Shown here: piece after piece, positions 1 to 8,648 of the stretch
Layout: each line of letters opens with the position of its first letter
Position numbering within the stretch: position 1 is the stretch's first letter
Source of the DNA: Hyphomicrobiaceae bacterium
GTDB taxonomy: Bacteria > Pseudomonadota > Alphaproteobacteria > Rhizobiales > Ancalomicrobiaceae
Assembly: GCA_016793065.1 (NCBI GenBank)
Contig: JAEULV010000015.1
Span: 1-33,748 of the forward strand
Reading direction: 5' to 3'
DNA length: 33,748 bases
The notes under the pieces: model-generated
The model's input: only the letters and a program-made list of their open reading frames with translations
Databases searched by the model: none
What the model was told of the DNA's origin: nothing
Position numbers and translations under genes: made by a program

Positions 1-977
1 GCCTTTTCGATCCGCCGGGCCAGTTCGGCGCGGTCGTGCTCGATCGGCGGCAGGCGTTCGGTGAAGCTGGCGCCGTCGGCGTTGTAGATCACCCCGATCG
101 GCAGCGGCGCCCCGGGGAAGGGGATCTCGGCCAGGAGATGCGCCATTCCCCTCGACGTCTCGTCGTGGACGAGAATGTCGTCGATGGTGACGCCGTTCTC
201 GCCGATCACCACCGGTTCGATCGTCAGTGTCTTCACGTCGAGCCGCAGGCCCTTCTTCTTGCCGGCGCCATAGAGCATCGGCTCGCCGTGCTTCAACGCC
301 ACCACATGGTCCTCGGCGAGCTTCTTCTCGGCGACCTCGGCAAAGGCGCCGTCGTTGAACACCAGGCAGTTCTGCAGCACCTCGACAAAGCCGGTTCCGG
401 CAAAGCCATGGGCCCGCTTCAGCGTCTCGAGCATCAGCGCCTGGTTGGTGTCGACCACCCGCGCCACGAACCGTCCGCCGGCCCCGAGCGCGAACTTCAC
501 CGGATGCACCGGCTCGTCGACCGTGCCATGCGGCGACGACGGCGAGTGGGTGCCGACCCGCGACGTCGGCGAGAACTGCCCCTTGGTCAGGCCGTAGATC
601 TCGTTGTTGAGCAAGAGATAGGTCAGGTCGACATTGCGCCGCAGCAGGTGCAGGAGGTGATTGCCGCCGATCGCCAGGCTGTCGCCGTCGCCCGACACCA
701 CCCAGACATCCAGCGCCGGATTGGCGAGCTTCACGCCCGTCGCCACCGCCGCCGCGCGGCCGTGGATGGTGTGGAAGCCGTAGGTTTCCATGTAATAGGG
801 AAACCGCGACGAGCAGCCGATGCCGGAGACGAACACCGTGTTCGACGGATCGGCGGCAAGATCGGCCAGCGTCTTCTGCACCGCCTTGATGATCGAGTAA
901 TTGCCGCAACCCGGGCACCAGCGCACTTCCTGCGGCGTGGCGAAGTCCTTGGCGGCGAGCTTGAGGGCCGTGTTCAT
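1..977 (-). CDS. korB: 2-oxoacid:ferredoxin oxidoreductase beta subunit, 3' end cut by window
   Basis: This is the thiamine-diphosphate subunit of a 2-oxoacid (probably 2-oxoglutarate) ferredoxin oxidoreductase, which decarboxylates the oxoacid to acyl-CoA and passes electrons to ferredoxin. I read 325 codons on the minus strand; the frame is still open at base 1, so the C-terminus is missing. The protein begins MNTALKLAAKDF. A CPGCG motif (C21, C24) and GIGCSSR near residue 52 supply cluster-ligand cysteines as in this family. The ThDP/Mg motif GDGDSLAIGGNH lies near residues 96-107, followed by LLNNEIYGLTKGQ. The start codon overlaps the korA stop as ATGA, so the two are translationally coupled in one operon. 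The substrate (2-oxoglutarate versus pyruvate or branched-chain oxoacids) is inferred from the two-subunit architecture and not proven. No ferredoxin gene is visible in the window. Confidence 0.93.
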   Translation of the reverse strand, partial: MNTALKLAAKDFATPQEVRWCPGCGNYSIIKAVQKTLADLAADPSNTVFVSGIGCSSRFPYYMETYGFHTIHGRAAAVATGVKLANPALDVWVVSGDGDSLAIGGNHLLHLLRRNVDLTYLLLNNEIYGLTKGQFSPTSRVGTHSPSSPHGTVDEPVHPVKFALGAGGRFVARVVDTNQALMLETLKRAHGFAGTGFVEVLQNCLVFNDGAFAEVAEKKLAEDHVVALKHGEPMLYGAGKKKGLRLDVKTLTIEPVVIGENGVTIDDILVHDETSRGMAHLLAEIPFPGAPLPIGVIYNADGASFTERLPPIEHDRAELARRIEK

Positions 978-2935
978 GCCGCGATCTCCCCGGTGTCGCA
1001 ATCGATTTCGGCCGTTTCAGTGCCATTCAGCTCGTCGAGTACGTCACGCACCGCGTTGACGATCTCGGCGACCTTGAACGGCTTGCCGGCGACCTTCTCC
1101 ACCGGCAGCGCATCGACCAGATACTCGGCGCGCATCAGCTGGATCAATTGCCCGGTGTTCATTTCCGGCACCAGCACCTTGCGGAACCCAGCCAGCAGCG
1201 TGCCGAGATTGCGCGGCAGCGGGCTGATCCAGCGCACGTGGACATGCGAAACCTTGTGCCCCTTGTCGCGCAGGCAGGCGACCGCGTCGGTGATCGGGCC
1301 GAAGCTCGATCCCCAGCCGACCACCGCCACATCGCCGGTCGTATCGCCAAGCGTGACCGTCTGCTCGTCGACGAAATCGGCGATGCGGGCGATCTTCGCC
1401 TTGCGCAGGTCGGTCATGCGCTGATGGTTCGACGGGTCGGTCGACACCTCGCCGGTAACGTCCTTGCGCTCCAGCCCGCCAAGGCGGTGGATGCCCCCCG
1501 GCGTGCCCGGCGGAATCCACGGCCGCGCCAGCGTCTCCGGATCGCGCGAGAACGGCAATTGCTTCGACCCCGGCTCCGGTGCCTTCGCCGCCGTCGCCGC
1601 CAGGTCCGGCAGCTCCGACAGCGCCGGAATCCGCCACGGCTCGGAGGCGTTGGCGATATAGCCGTCCGACAGGATCACCACCGGCGTCATGAACTGCGTT
1701 GCGATCCGCACCGCCTCCACCGCCACCTGATAGGCATCCCCCGGCGAGCGCGCCGCCAGCACCGCCAGCGGCGTATCGCCGTTGCGGCCCATCACCGCCT
1801 GAAACAGATCCGATTGCTCCACCTTGGTCGGCAACCCGGTCGACGGCCCGCCGCGCTGGACATTGACCACCACCAGCGGTAGTTCCGCGGCAACCGCCAG
1901 CCCCAGCGCCTCGGTCTTCAGCGCCATGCCCGGCCCCGACGTACCGGTGATGCCGAGCCGCCCGGCATAGGACGCGCCGATCGCCGCACAGGCGGCGGCG
2001 ATCTCGTCCTCGGCCTGGAACGTCTTGATCCCGGCGGTCTCGCCCATCTTCGCCAACGCATGCAGCATGGTCGAGGCCGGCGTGATCGGATACGAACAAT
2101 AGACCGGCTCGAGCCCGGCCGAGAACGACGCCGCCACCATGCCGTAGACGATGGCTTCGGCGCCGGAAATCTGCCGATAGGTGCCCGTCGCCAGATGCGC
2201 CGGCGGCACCGCCACTGGGAGAAGCCCGTCGGGCAGCTCGACCGTGTTGCCGAACTCGTAGCCGGCATCGACCGCGGCCGAATTGATCGCCTTGACGTCG
2301 GCGTTCTTGGCGAACTTGCGGGCGATCCAGCTCAGCGTCGCCTCGCGCTCGCGGCCATAGAGCCACAGAACCAGCCCCAGCGCCCACATGTTGCGGGCCC
2401 GCAGCGCGTCCTTCTTCGACGAAACGTCGACATCGGCGAGGCTCGCCACCACTTCCTTCGTCAGCGTCGAGATATCGACGGCCAGCACCCGCCAGTTGTC
2501 GAGCGAGCCGTCATCGACCGGATTCTCCTCGTAGCCGGCCTTCTCGAGGTTCTTGCCCTTGAACGAGCCGCTGTCGAGGATCAGCGTGCCGCCCGGCTTC
2601 AGGTCGGCGATATTGGTCTTCAGCGCCGCCGGATTGAGCGCCACCAGGCAGTCGAGCCGATCGCCGGCGGTGTGCACCGCGCTCGAGCCGAACTGGATCT
2701 GGAAGGTCGAGACGCCGAACAGCGACCCGGCCGGCGCGCGGATTTCCGAGGGGTAATCCGGGAATGTCGTGAGGTCATTGCCGGCAAGCGCGGTTTCCAG
2801 CCCGAACTGACTGCCGGTAATCTGGATGCCGTCGCCGGAATCGCCCGCGAAGCGGACGACCACATGGTCGACGATGGTACGTTCGGGGCCACCGGCGGCA
2901 ACCTGCCCGGTCGCCGGCTCGATCAGATCGGTCAT
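974..2935 (-). CDS. korA: 2-oxoacid:acceptor oxidoreductase subunit alpha (gamma-alpha fusion)
   Basis: This is the large subunit of the KorAB enzyme, 653 residues, with the gamma domain fused in front of the alpha domain as in bacterial two-subunit 2-oxoglutarate:ferredoxin oxidoreductases. The gamma domain covers about residues 24-230 and carries GDSGDGIQITG at 31-41. The pyrimidine-binding alpha domain starts near 260 with YPITPAST at 282-289, AEDE at 308-311 and GTSGPG further on. The C-terminal transketolase-like domain runs to the end. A longer in-frame start exists at 2989, but I chose 2935 because GGAG sits 7 nt upstream and homologues begin near the gamma fold. It overlaps korB by 4 nt. 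The leader holds two inverted repeats (listed separately), the only visible hint of regulation. The enzyme should act in the cytoplasm at the TCA cycle. Confidence 0.94.
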   Translation of the reverse strand: MTDLIEPATGQVAAGGPERTIVDHVVVRFAGDSGDGIQITGSQFGLETALAGNDLTTFPDYPSEIRAPAGSLFGVSTFQIQFGSSAVHTAGDRLDCLVALNPAALKTNIADLKPGGTLILDSGSFKGKNLEKAGYEENPVDDGSLDNWRVLAVDISTLTKEVVASLADVDVSSKKDALRARNMWALGLVLWLYGREREATLSWIARKFAKNADVKAINSAAVDAGYEFGNTVELPDGLLPVAVPPAHLATGTYRQISGAEAIVYGMVAASFSAGLEPVYCSYPITPASTMLHALAKMGETAGIKTFQAEDEIAAACAAIGASYAGRLGITGTSGPGMALKTEALGLAVAAELPLVVVNVQRGGPSTGLPTKVEQSDLFQAVMGRNGDTPLAVLAARSPGDAYQVAVEAVRIATQFMTPVVILSDGYIANASEPWRIPALSELPDLAATAAKAPEPGSKQLPFSRDPETLARPWIPPGTPGGIHRLGGLERKDVTGEVSTDPSNHQRMTDLRKAKIARIADFVDEQTVTLGDTTGDVAVVGWGSSFGPITDAVACLRDKGHKVSHVHVRWISPLPRNLGTLLAGFRKVLVPEMNTGQLIQLMRAEYLVDALPVEKVAGKPFKVAEIVNAVRDVLDELNGTETAEIDCDTGEIAA

Positions 2936-2952
2936 GAAGCAACTCCGTCCAG

Positions 2953-2975
2953 TCGCGCAACCCCTCTTTGCGCGA
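2953..2975. promoter_or_regulatory. 8-bp inverted repeat in the korA leader
   Basis: TCGCGCAA (2953-2960) and TTGCGCGA (2968-2975) are perfect inverted copies separated by 7 nt, 18 nt upstream of the korA start codon. The repeat could form an RNA stem near the ribosome binding site or be a dimeric operator. It shares the TTGCGC core with the palindrome at 3014-3031, which favours a protein site. The cognate regulator is unknown. Confidence 0.4.
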
Positions 2976-3013
2976 TCTGCAAGAGCCATTTCACGAAACC
3001 GACACGGATGTTT

Positions 3014-3031
3014 TGATTTTGCGCAAAATCA
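3014..3031. promoter_or_regulatory. 18-bp perfect palindrome upstream of korA
   Basis: TGATTTTGCGCAAAATCA is identical on both strands and lies about 80 bp before the korA start, in the 208-bp gap between korA and the L,D-transpeptidase gene. A palindrome of this length in a promoter region is typical of an operator for a dimeric repressor or activator. It does not match a consensus I can name with confidence, and no regulator gene is adjacent. Confidence 0.45.
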
Positions 3032-3143
3032 GTGTTCGCCCGATGCATGCCCACCTGCGGCGAATGCATGGCGCGCCGTCCGACCTCCGGCGACGCGCCC
3101 ACAAGAGCCCACGCCCGCCTCGATGCCCGCGCCGATACGCCGC

Positions 3144-4757
3144 TCAGAACCGCGCGGCGCGGTCGCCCTTGCTGGCGGCGACATAGGCCATCGCCTCGAT
3201 CGGCTCGGCCCCGGCCTCGGTCAGGTCCGCCGACAGCGTCGCCCACGGCGCCGTCGCGCCAGCCCGGCGCGGCGTCAGCGACGCCGACGGGCCGACCGGC
3301 GCTTCAGCCGGCTTGTCGGTCTTGGCGGCGGAGAACGGGTTGACCTTCTTCCACCACGAATCGCCCGGTTCCTGCGCCGGATCGGCCGCGGGGGCCGCTG
3401 CTGGCACGGCCGGCGCGACGCCCGGAACGACCGGACGCGCCTGCGGCACCGGCAGGCCCGCCGGCGCCGGCGTCAGCGCGATCGCCGCCGCAGGATCGGC
3501 GTTGGAGGCCGGCACCACCACCTGCTCGCCGGCCGCTTCCGGCTTGTCGAAGCTGAACACATTCGAGAACCAGCCCGAGCGGTTGCCGCTGTCCGGCTTG
3601 GCTTCCGTGCTGGCCACCTGCGTCGCCACCGCCCCAGCCCGCTCCGGCGCCGGGCGCGGCACCGGAATGCCGGCGGGTGCCGGCATCAGCGCCGCCGCCG
3701 CCACCAGCGTCGGGCCGACCTGCTCCGCCTCGTCCTTGCCGCCAAGGCCGATGGCGCCGAACAGCCCGCCGCGCTGCGACTTGGCCTTGGCTTCCGCCAT
3801 CAGCACCGGATTGACCGGGGTTCGCGCCAGGGTCCGCTCCAGCTTCTCGGCGATTTCCTTGTGTTCGGCCGCGTCGAGCTGGGCAACGATCGTCGCCTTC
3901 TCCGCCTCGAACTTGTGATCCTTCTCGGCCAGCGCCGTGCGGATCGACGGCGCGATCTCATAGGCCGGGCATTGCGCCGCGGCCTCGAAATTCGCCGCGC
4001 CATCCTTGGTCTGCGGATTGAACACGTAACGCTTGGCACAGACCTCGACCTTTGGCTCCATCTGGGTCAGCTCGAAATGGTCGTTGCCTTCCTTGAGGTT
4101 CTTCCAGAACGCCACATGCGGGCTGCGCCGGTGCTGCGCCATGTTGTGCGGCGTCATCCGGAACGGCAGCACCTGCATCTGGAATGCCGGCTGCCCGCCG
4201 CGGAAAGCCTCGCGCGCCAGCGCATAGATGTCCTCGATCTGCGAATTGGTCATGGCGAAGCAGCCCGCCGACGAGCAATCGCCATGCACCATGATCGCCG
4301 AGCCGGTGCGGCCATAGGCGCGATCGAAGGCGTTGGGATAACCGACATCGAACGACAGGTGATACTGCGAATTCGGATTCATCGCCGTCGGACGGATCGT
4401 GTAGAAGCCCTCCGGCGACTGCTTGTCGCCCTCGACGATCTTCGGGCCGACATTGCCGCCCCAGGCGCAGATCTTGTAGGTGCGCAGCAACTCGAACCGG
4501 CCGGTCCGCCCGCGTTTCCACACCTCCAGCTCGGCTTCCTTCTTGAACGCCCGGATCAGGATCGGGTCCGATGCCGTCATGCCCTTCTGCGACATCAGCG
4601 CGATGGTTTCCGGCTGGATCGGTCGCATGTGCTTCGGCAGGCCAGAGCCCCAGGTGCTGCCGGTGCCGCTCGAGGCGCAATTGGCCAGCAACAGCCCGGC
4701 CGCGACGATCGCCGCTGCCCGCAAGGAAGCCATGGTGCTGAGTTTCACCGACAACAT
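3144..4757 (-). CDS. YafK-like murein L,D-transpeptidase (YkuD) lipoprotein
   Basis: This is a 537-residue envelope enzyme of the YkuD family, related to E. coli YafK/LdtF (DpaA), whose members form or break L,D-linkages in peptidoglycan. The start at 4757 has GGAG 5 nt upstream; an earlier in-frame start lacks this. Residues 1-27 form a lipoprotein signal with lipobox LLANC (C27). The catalytic motif HGDCSSAGCF lies at 158-167, giving His158 and Cys166. The catalytic domain ends near residue 260. A long helical, then Ala/Pro-rich tail follows, containing a roughly threefold repeat (about 330-375, 394-446, 465-500) built on aromatic-Phe-Lys/Glu and TPAPAGxPVP segments. That tail is much longer than in YafK and may span or bind the cell wall. 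Its orientation matches korAB, but the 208-bp gap suggests an independent transcript. Confidence 0.9.
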   Translation of the reverse strand: MLSVKLSTMASLRAAAIVAAGLLLANCASSGTGSTWGSGLPKHMRPIQPETIALMSQKGMTASDPILIRAFKKEAELEVWKRGRTGRFELLRTYKICAWGGNVGPKIVEGDKQSPEGFYTIRPTAMNPNSQYHLSFDVGYPNAFDRAYGRTGSAIMVHGDCSSAGCFAMTNSQIEDIYALAREAFRGGQPAFQMQVLPFRMTPHNMAQHRRSPHVAFWKNLKEGNDHFELTQMEPKVEVCAKRYVFNPQTKDGAANFEAAAQCPAYEIAPSIRTALAEKDHKFEAEKATIVAQLDAAEHKEIAEKLERTLARTPVNPVLMAEAKAKSQRGGLFGAIGLGGKDEAEQVGPTLVAAAALMPAPAGIPVPRPAPERAGAVATQVASTEAKPDSGNRSGWFSNVFSFDKPEAAGEQVVVPASNADPAAAIALTPAPAGLPVPQARPVVPGVAPAVPAAAPAADPAQEPGDSWWKKVNPFSAAKTDKPAEAPVGPSASLTPRRAGATAPWATLSADLTEAGAEPIEAMAYVAASKGDRAARF

Positions 4758-5093
4758 TTCCACTCCGACCCTTGTGCGCTTCGCGAACGCAAGACGCCCA
4801 TTTGTCCACCCGTCACGAAATACCCGCCCGCGCGCGAGTTCAACCGTTCCGGCCAAGCCCGGGACGCGGATGCCGTCAAAGCCGTGACGAATCCGTCCAA
4901 ACTGTGTCCTAGCAGCAACAAGTTCAGATGTGGTTGACGAAGCGCAAACGTCGAACCGCCGCCATACGGTTTCAAGGATCCCGCATCAACGCTGTCTCGG
5001 GCCGGCTTTCTCGGCTCGCGCCGGCGCCAGCGGCTTGACGACGCCCCCGCTTTGCCGTCTTGAGTAGCCGCCGAAATGGGAAGGTGTTACAAG
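4758..5093. other. Divergent intergenic region, yafK-like gene / hisC
   Basis: This 336-bp gap separates the minus-strand transpeptidase gene from plus-strand hisC, so it should hold both promoters. A TTGACG hexamer occurs on the plus strand at 4934-4939 and another on the minus strand (complement of 4874-4879), but neither has a convincing -10 element at the right distance. Open frames here show no recognisable protein. Confidence 0.4.
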
Positions 5094-6194
5094 ATGACTG
5101 CCTCGATCCGCCCCGAACCGCGCGCCGGTGTAATGTCGATCGCGCCCTATGTGCCCGGCAAGTCCAAGGCGACCGGCGGCGGCAAGCTCTACAAGCTGTC
5201 GTCGAACGAAACCCCGCTTGGCGCCTCGCCCCGGGCGATCGCCGCCTACAAGGCCTGCGCCGACCATCTCGAGCTTTATCCCGACGGCACCTCCACCGCG
5301 CTGCGCGAGGCCATCGCCGGCCAGTTCGGCCTGTCGCCCGATCGCATCGTCTGCGGCGCCGGCTCCGACGAGATCCTCAATCTCCTGACCCATGCCTATG
5401 TCGGCCCGGGCGACGAGGGCATTTTCACCGCCCATGGCTTCCTCGTCTACAAGATCGCCATCACCGCCGCCGGCGGCACGCCGGTCGTGGTACCGGAAAC
5501 CAACCTGACGACCGATGTCGACGCCATCCTCGCGGCGGTGACGCCGCGCACCCGCATCGTCTTCGTCGCCAACCCCAACAACCCGACCGGCACCTACATT
5601 CCCTTCGACGAGGTCCGCCGCCTGCATGCCGGCCTGCCGGCCAACGTGCTCCTCGTGCTCGATGCCGCCTATGCCGAATACGTTCGGCGCAACGACTACG
5701 AGTCCGGCATCGAACTGGTCGCCACCTCACAGAACGTCGTGATGACGCGAACGTTCTCGAAGATCTACGGCCTCGCCAACCTGCGCATCGGCTGGTGCTA
5801 CGCCCCCGACCATGTCTGCGACGCGCTGAACCGCATCCGCGGACCGTTCAACCTCGGCGGCCCGTCGATCGCCGCCGGCGTCGCCGCCATCCAGGACCGC
5901 GAGTTCACCGAATCCGCCGTTGCCCACAACGAAGCTTGGCTGCCCCGGGTCACCGCCGCCCTCGCCGCCCTTGGCCTTGTCGTCACCCCATCGGTCGGCA
6001 ACTTCATCCTCATCCATTTCCCCGATGTCGACGGCAAGCGCGCCCCCGACGCCGATGCCTTCCTCTCGGCCAATGGCGTGGTGCTGCGCCGCATGGATGC
6101 CTACGGGCTGCCCGGCGCGCTGCGCATGACCATCGGCTCGGCCGAGGCCAACGAGGCGACGATCGCGGCGCTCGCCGCCTTCCTCAAGGTGTGA
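5094..6194 (+). CDS. hisC: Histidinol-phosphate aminotransferase
   Basis: This is a PLP-dependent class I/II aminotransferase of 366 residues that converts imidazole-acetol phosphate to histidinol phosphate; HisC enzymes often also act on aromatic oxoacids. The N-terminal SSNETPLG (37-44) is the HisC substrate-binding segment. ANPNNPTGT follows at about 159-167, VLDAAYAEY near 188-196 contains the PLP aspartate and tyrosine, and [15 protein letters not shown] carries the Schiff-base Lys223. I chose ATG 5094, with a GGGAAGG ribosome site about 10 nt upstream; an ATG at 5076 would add six residues. The stop is followed 8 nt later by tyrC. The pairing with tyrC is common in alphaproteobacteria and suggests HisC may also serve tyrosine or phenylalanine transamination. 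That dual role is inference. Confidence 0.95.
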   Translation: MTASIRPEPRAGVMSIAPYVPGKSKATGGGKLYKLSSNETPLGASPRAIAAYKACADHLELYPDGTSTALREAIAGQFGLSPDRIVCGAGSDEILNLLTHAYVGPGDEGIFTAHGFLVYKIAITAAGGTPVVVPETNLTTDVDAILAAVTPRTRIVFVANPNNPTGTYIPFDEVRRLHAGLPANVLLVLDAAYAEYVRRNDYESGIELVATSQNVVMTRTFSKIYGLANLRIGWCYAPDHVCDALNRIRGPFNLGGPSIAAGVAAIQDREFTESAVAHNEAWLPRVTAALAALGLVVTPSVGNFILIHFPDVDGKRAPDADAFLSANGVVLRRMDAYGLPGALRMTIGSAEANEATIAALAAFLKV

Positions 6195-6202
6195 GCGGAG
6201 CC

Positions 6203-7135
6203 ATGTCGCAGCCCCTGTTCGAGCGCCTGACGCTCGTCGGCATCGGCCTGATCGGCTCGTCGATCGCCCGCGCCGCCCGCCGCGACGATCTCGCCCGCGA
6301 GATCGTCATTTCCACCCGCCGCCCGGAAACCCTGGCGCGCGCCGCCGAGCTCGGCCTCGGCGATCGCTACGTCCTCGACCCGTGCGAGGCGGTGCGCGGT
6401 GCCGATTGCGTCATCGTCTCCATCCCCGTCGGCGCCAGCGCCGCCATGGCCGAAGCCATCGCCCCGGGGCTGAAGCCCGGCGCCATCGTCTCCGATGTCG
6501 GCTCGGTCAAGCAGTCGGTGGTCGACCAGATGCAACCGCACCTGCCGGCCGGGGTGCATTTCGTCCCCGCCCATCCGCTCGCCGGCACCGAACATTCCGG
6601 CCCCGAGGCCGGCTTCCCCAGCCTCTTCGAGAACCGCTGGTGCATCCTCACCCCGGTCGAGGGCTCCGATCCCGAGGCGGTCGAACGGCTGAAGGCCTTC
6701 TGGGTCGGCATGGGCTCGAAGGTCGAGCTGATGGACCCCAAGCACCACGACATGGTTCTGGCGATCACCTCGCATATCCCCCATCTCATCGCCTACAACA
6801 TCGTCGGCACGGCGGAAAACCTCGGCGCGGTGACCAAATCCGAGGTCATCAAGTTCTCGGCCTCCGGCTTTCGCGATTTCACCCGCATCGCCGCCTCCGA
6901 TCCCACCATGTGGCGCGACGTGTTCCTGCACAACAAGGACGCGGTGATCGAGATGCTCGGCCGCTTCGTCGAGGACCTGTTCCAGCTCCAGCACGCCATC
7001 CGCTTTGGCGAAGGTGATATGCTGTTCCACCACTTCACCCGCACCCGCGAAATCCGCCGCGCCATCATCGACGCCGGCCAGGACACCGCCGCCCCCGACT
7101 TCGGCCGCGGCGGCACCAAGCCAGCGGCGGAGTGA
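6203..7135 (+). CDS. tyrC: Prephenate/arogenate dehydrogenase family protein
   Basis: This 310-residue cytosolic enzyme oxidatively decarboxylates prephenate or arogenate on the route to tyrosine. A Rossmann motif GIGLIG is at residues 13-18, followed by ISTRRPE after the second beta strand. SDVGSVKQ (97-104) and the catalytic HPLAGTEHSG segment starting at 124 are hallmark TyrA motifs. The C-terminal helical dimerisation domain includes SHIPHLIAYNIV and the SASGFRDFTRIAASDPTMWRD region. There is no chorismate mutase fusion or ACT domain, which fits the cyclohexadienyl dehydrogenase (TyrC) type. The start at 6203 has GCGGAG just upstream and lies 8 nt after hisC, so the two genes form one operon. 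Whether arogenate or prephenate is preferred cannot be read from the sequence. Confidence 0.93.
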   Translation: MSQPLFERLTLVGIGLIGSSIARAARRDDLAREIVISTRRPETLARAAELGLGDRYVLDPCEAVRGADCVIVSIPVGASAAMAEAIAPGLKPGAIVSDVGSVKQSVVDQMQPHLPAGVHFVPAHPLAGTEHSGPEAGFPSLFENRWCILTPVEGSDPEAVERLKAFWVGMGSKVELMDPKHHDMVLAITSHIPHLIAYNIVGTAENLGAVTKSEVIKFSASGFRDFTRIAASDPTMWRDVFLHNKDAVIEMLGRFVEDLFQLQHAIRFGEGDMLFHHFTRTREIRRAIIDAGQDTAAPDFGRGGTKPAAE

Positions 7136-7485
7136 CGCCGAGCAAGGATTGCCGGCACGGTGGGCAGGAGAGCGTGACCCGAAAGGGCATCGCGTTCGGT
7201 TGGGCGGTGCTGGTTACGTCAAGTCCCAAATCAGCTGAGATTTGATGCAAGGCTGCTCGATCGGAGAGTGGCACGCCTCCCGGTTGGATGGCAGATGAGG
7301 AATCCGACGCCGCCCCGGCGGCTTGCAACCCGATACGACAAATCGACCGAAGGCGACCTCAACTCCGTCCTCATCGCATCGCCCGGGCTTTGGATCAGAG
7401 GCCCTGTCAAATCGCCCAAGAGCGACAGTCCCGCAATCCCGCTGGAACGGTTGCATCGGCAAAATTCGCATCAAAACAAAGGCTT
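7136..7485. other. Intergenic region between tyrC and tRNA-Arg
   Basis: No convincing gene is seen in these 350 bp. It contains a small stem-loop at 7227-7244 and lies at the 3' side of the tRNA gene, the side where integrative elements insert, but no integrase fragment or repeated tRNA end was recognised. On the minus strand just after the tRNA, CAAA-GCC-TTTG followed by TTTTG (complement of about 7474-7485) may be a weak terminator. Confidence 0.4.
7227..7244 (+). terminator. Weak stem-loop downstream of tyrC
   Basis: CAAATC (7227-7232) pairs perfectly with GATTTG (7239-7244) across a 6-nt loop. It lies about 90 nt after the tyrC stop. There is no T tract, so a terminator role is only possible, not shown. 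Confidence 0.2.
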
Positions 7486-7562
<77 letters not shown>

Positions 7563-7730
7563 TGACCAGCGTGACCGCCGGGCCGCCATTGGCGTGTGCG
7601 GTGTTGCGTCGGGTTCCTAGCAGAAAAATCCCGGGCGTGCAGCCCCCTTGATGGCGGGACATGCGGGGCCGCGCCGGCGATCGGGGGTTGAGCGGCGGGT
7701 GGGTTGCGCCGATGATCGGGCCAGCGCGGG

Positions 7731-8648
7731 ATGACCGGGAGCGGTGCGGTGCGAGGCGGGGAGGTGTCGGGCAGATGGAAGCGGCGGTCGTGGTTTCAAC
7801 CGCCGGGCCGGGTGAGTCGGCTGGCCGATCGTCACGCGTCGCCTCGCGCTGTCGCGCTTGCGGCGGTGCTGGCCGTCGGGATCGGCGCGGCGCTGCCGGC
7901 GGCGGCGGGGTGTCTCGACGGCGTGACTGTTCCGATCGAGGCAAGCCTCGAGGCGGAGGCCGCGGCGCCGGGCACGACGGCGACGACCTTGCGGAGCGCC
8001 GACGGCGCGCGGCTGCGGCTGGCCGGGGTGGCCGAGCCTTTGGCGGCGCTGGGGCGGCAGGCGGCGGCGAGCGATGCGGTCGGCGCCGCGCGCGCGGCAT
8101 TGGCGCGGTGGCTGGCGGCGCCGGGACTTGCGGCCGCGATCGGGCAGGCGGCGGACCGGCACGGGCGATGGCCGGCGCGGCTCAGCGATGGCGACGGCCG
8201 CGATCTGGCGACCCGACTGGTGGAAGCGGGGCTCGCCCCGGCGCGGCCGACGGCGGATGCGCCGGGATGCGCGGCGCGGCTTTATCCGGCCGAGGCGGCG
8301 GCGCGGGCGGCGCGGCGGGGGATCTGGGCGGATGCGGCATTTTGGCCGCTGGCGGCGCGAGCCGAGGGGGATGCCGACAGCCGGCGCGGCGCCTATGTGT
8401 TGATCGAGGCGCGGATTCATTCGATCCGGCGCGGCGACGGCGTCACTTTCGTCAACTTCGGCGCCGACTTCCGGCGTGACTTCACGGCATTGTTCCCGCA
8501 TAAAGGCCGGAATCGCGGTGCGTTCGTCGAACCGCCACATTCGCGCGATATCGGGCGCGAGGTGAGAGTGCGTGGCGTGGTCGGCGGGGCCAACGCCTTG
8601 TCGGTGCGGATCGAATCGCCCGAGCAATGGGAGTGGTCGGGGCCGTGA
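7731..8648 (+). CDS. Secreted SNase-like (thermonuclease family) protein
   Basis: This is a 305-residue exported protein resembling alphaproteobacterial staphylococcal-nuclease-like proteins. A hydrophobic signal segment (about 40-58, ending AAAG) follows an unusually long N-terminus, so the true start may be an internal GTG such as 7812. The OB-fold region spans about 65-200: LAGVAEP at 98-104 sits where active nucleases have LxGIDAPE, and DRHGR at 142-146 matches the conserved DRYGR. The LVEAGLA segment and the YPAEAAARAARRGIW helix are typical of the family. A second beta-rich part (220-300) includes VNFGADFRRDFT. The acidic metal ligand and catalytic glutamate of the canonical enzyme are not evident, so nuclease activity is doubtful. 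The stop overlaps the next gene as TGATG, suggesting coupled translation with the M48 protease. Confidence 0.72.
   Translation: MTGSGAVRGGEVSGRWKRRSWFQPPGRVSRLADRHASPRAVALAAVLAVGIGAALPAAAGCLDGVTVPIEASLEAEAAAPGTTATTLRSADGARLRLAGVAEPLAALGRQAAASDAVGAARAALARWLAAPGLAAAIGQAADRHGRWPARLSDGDGRDLATRLVEAGLAPARPTADAPGCAARLYPAEAAARAARRGIWADAAFWPLAARAEGDADSRRGAYVLIEARIHSIRRGDGVTFVNFGADFRRDFTALFPHKGRNRGAFVEPPHSRDIGREVRVRGVVGGANALSVRIESPEQWEWSGP

Noticed and set aside
36..1424. Plus-strand open frame across korB and korA
   Set aside because: Spans two coupled minus-strand genes in antisense; no recognisable domain.
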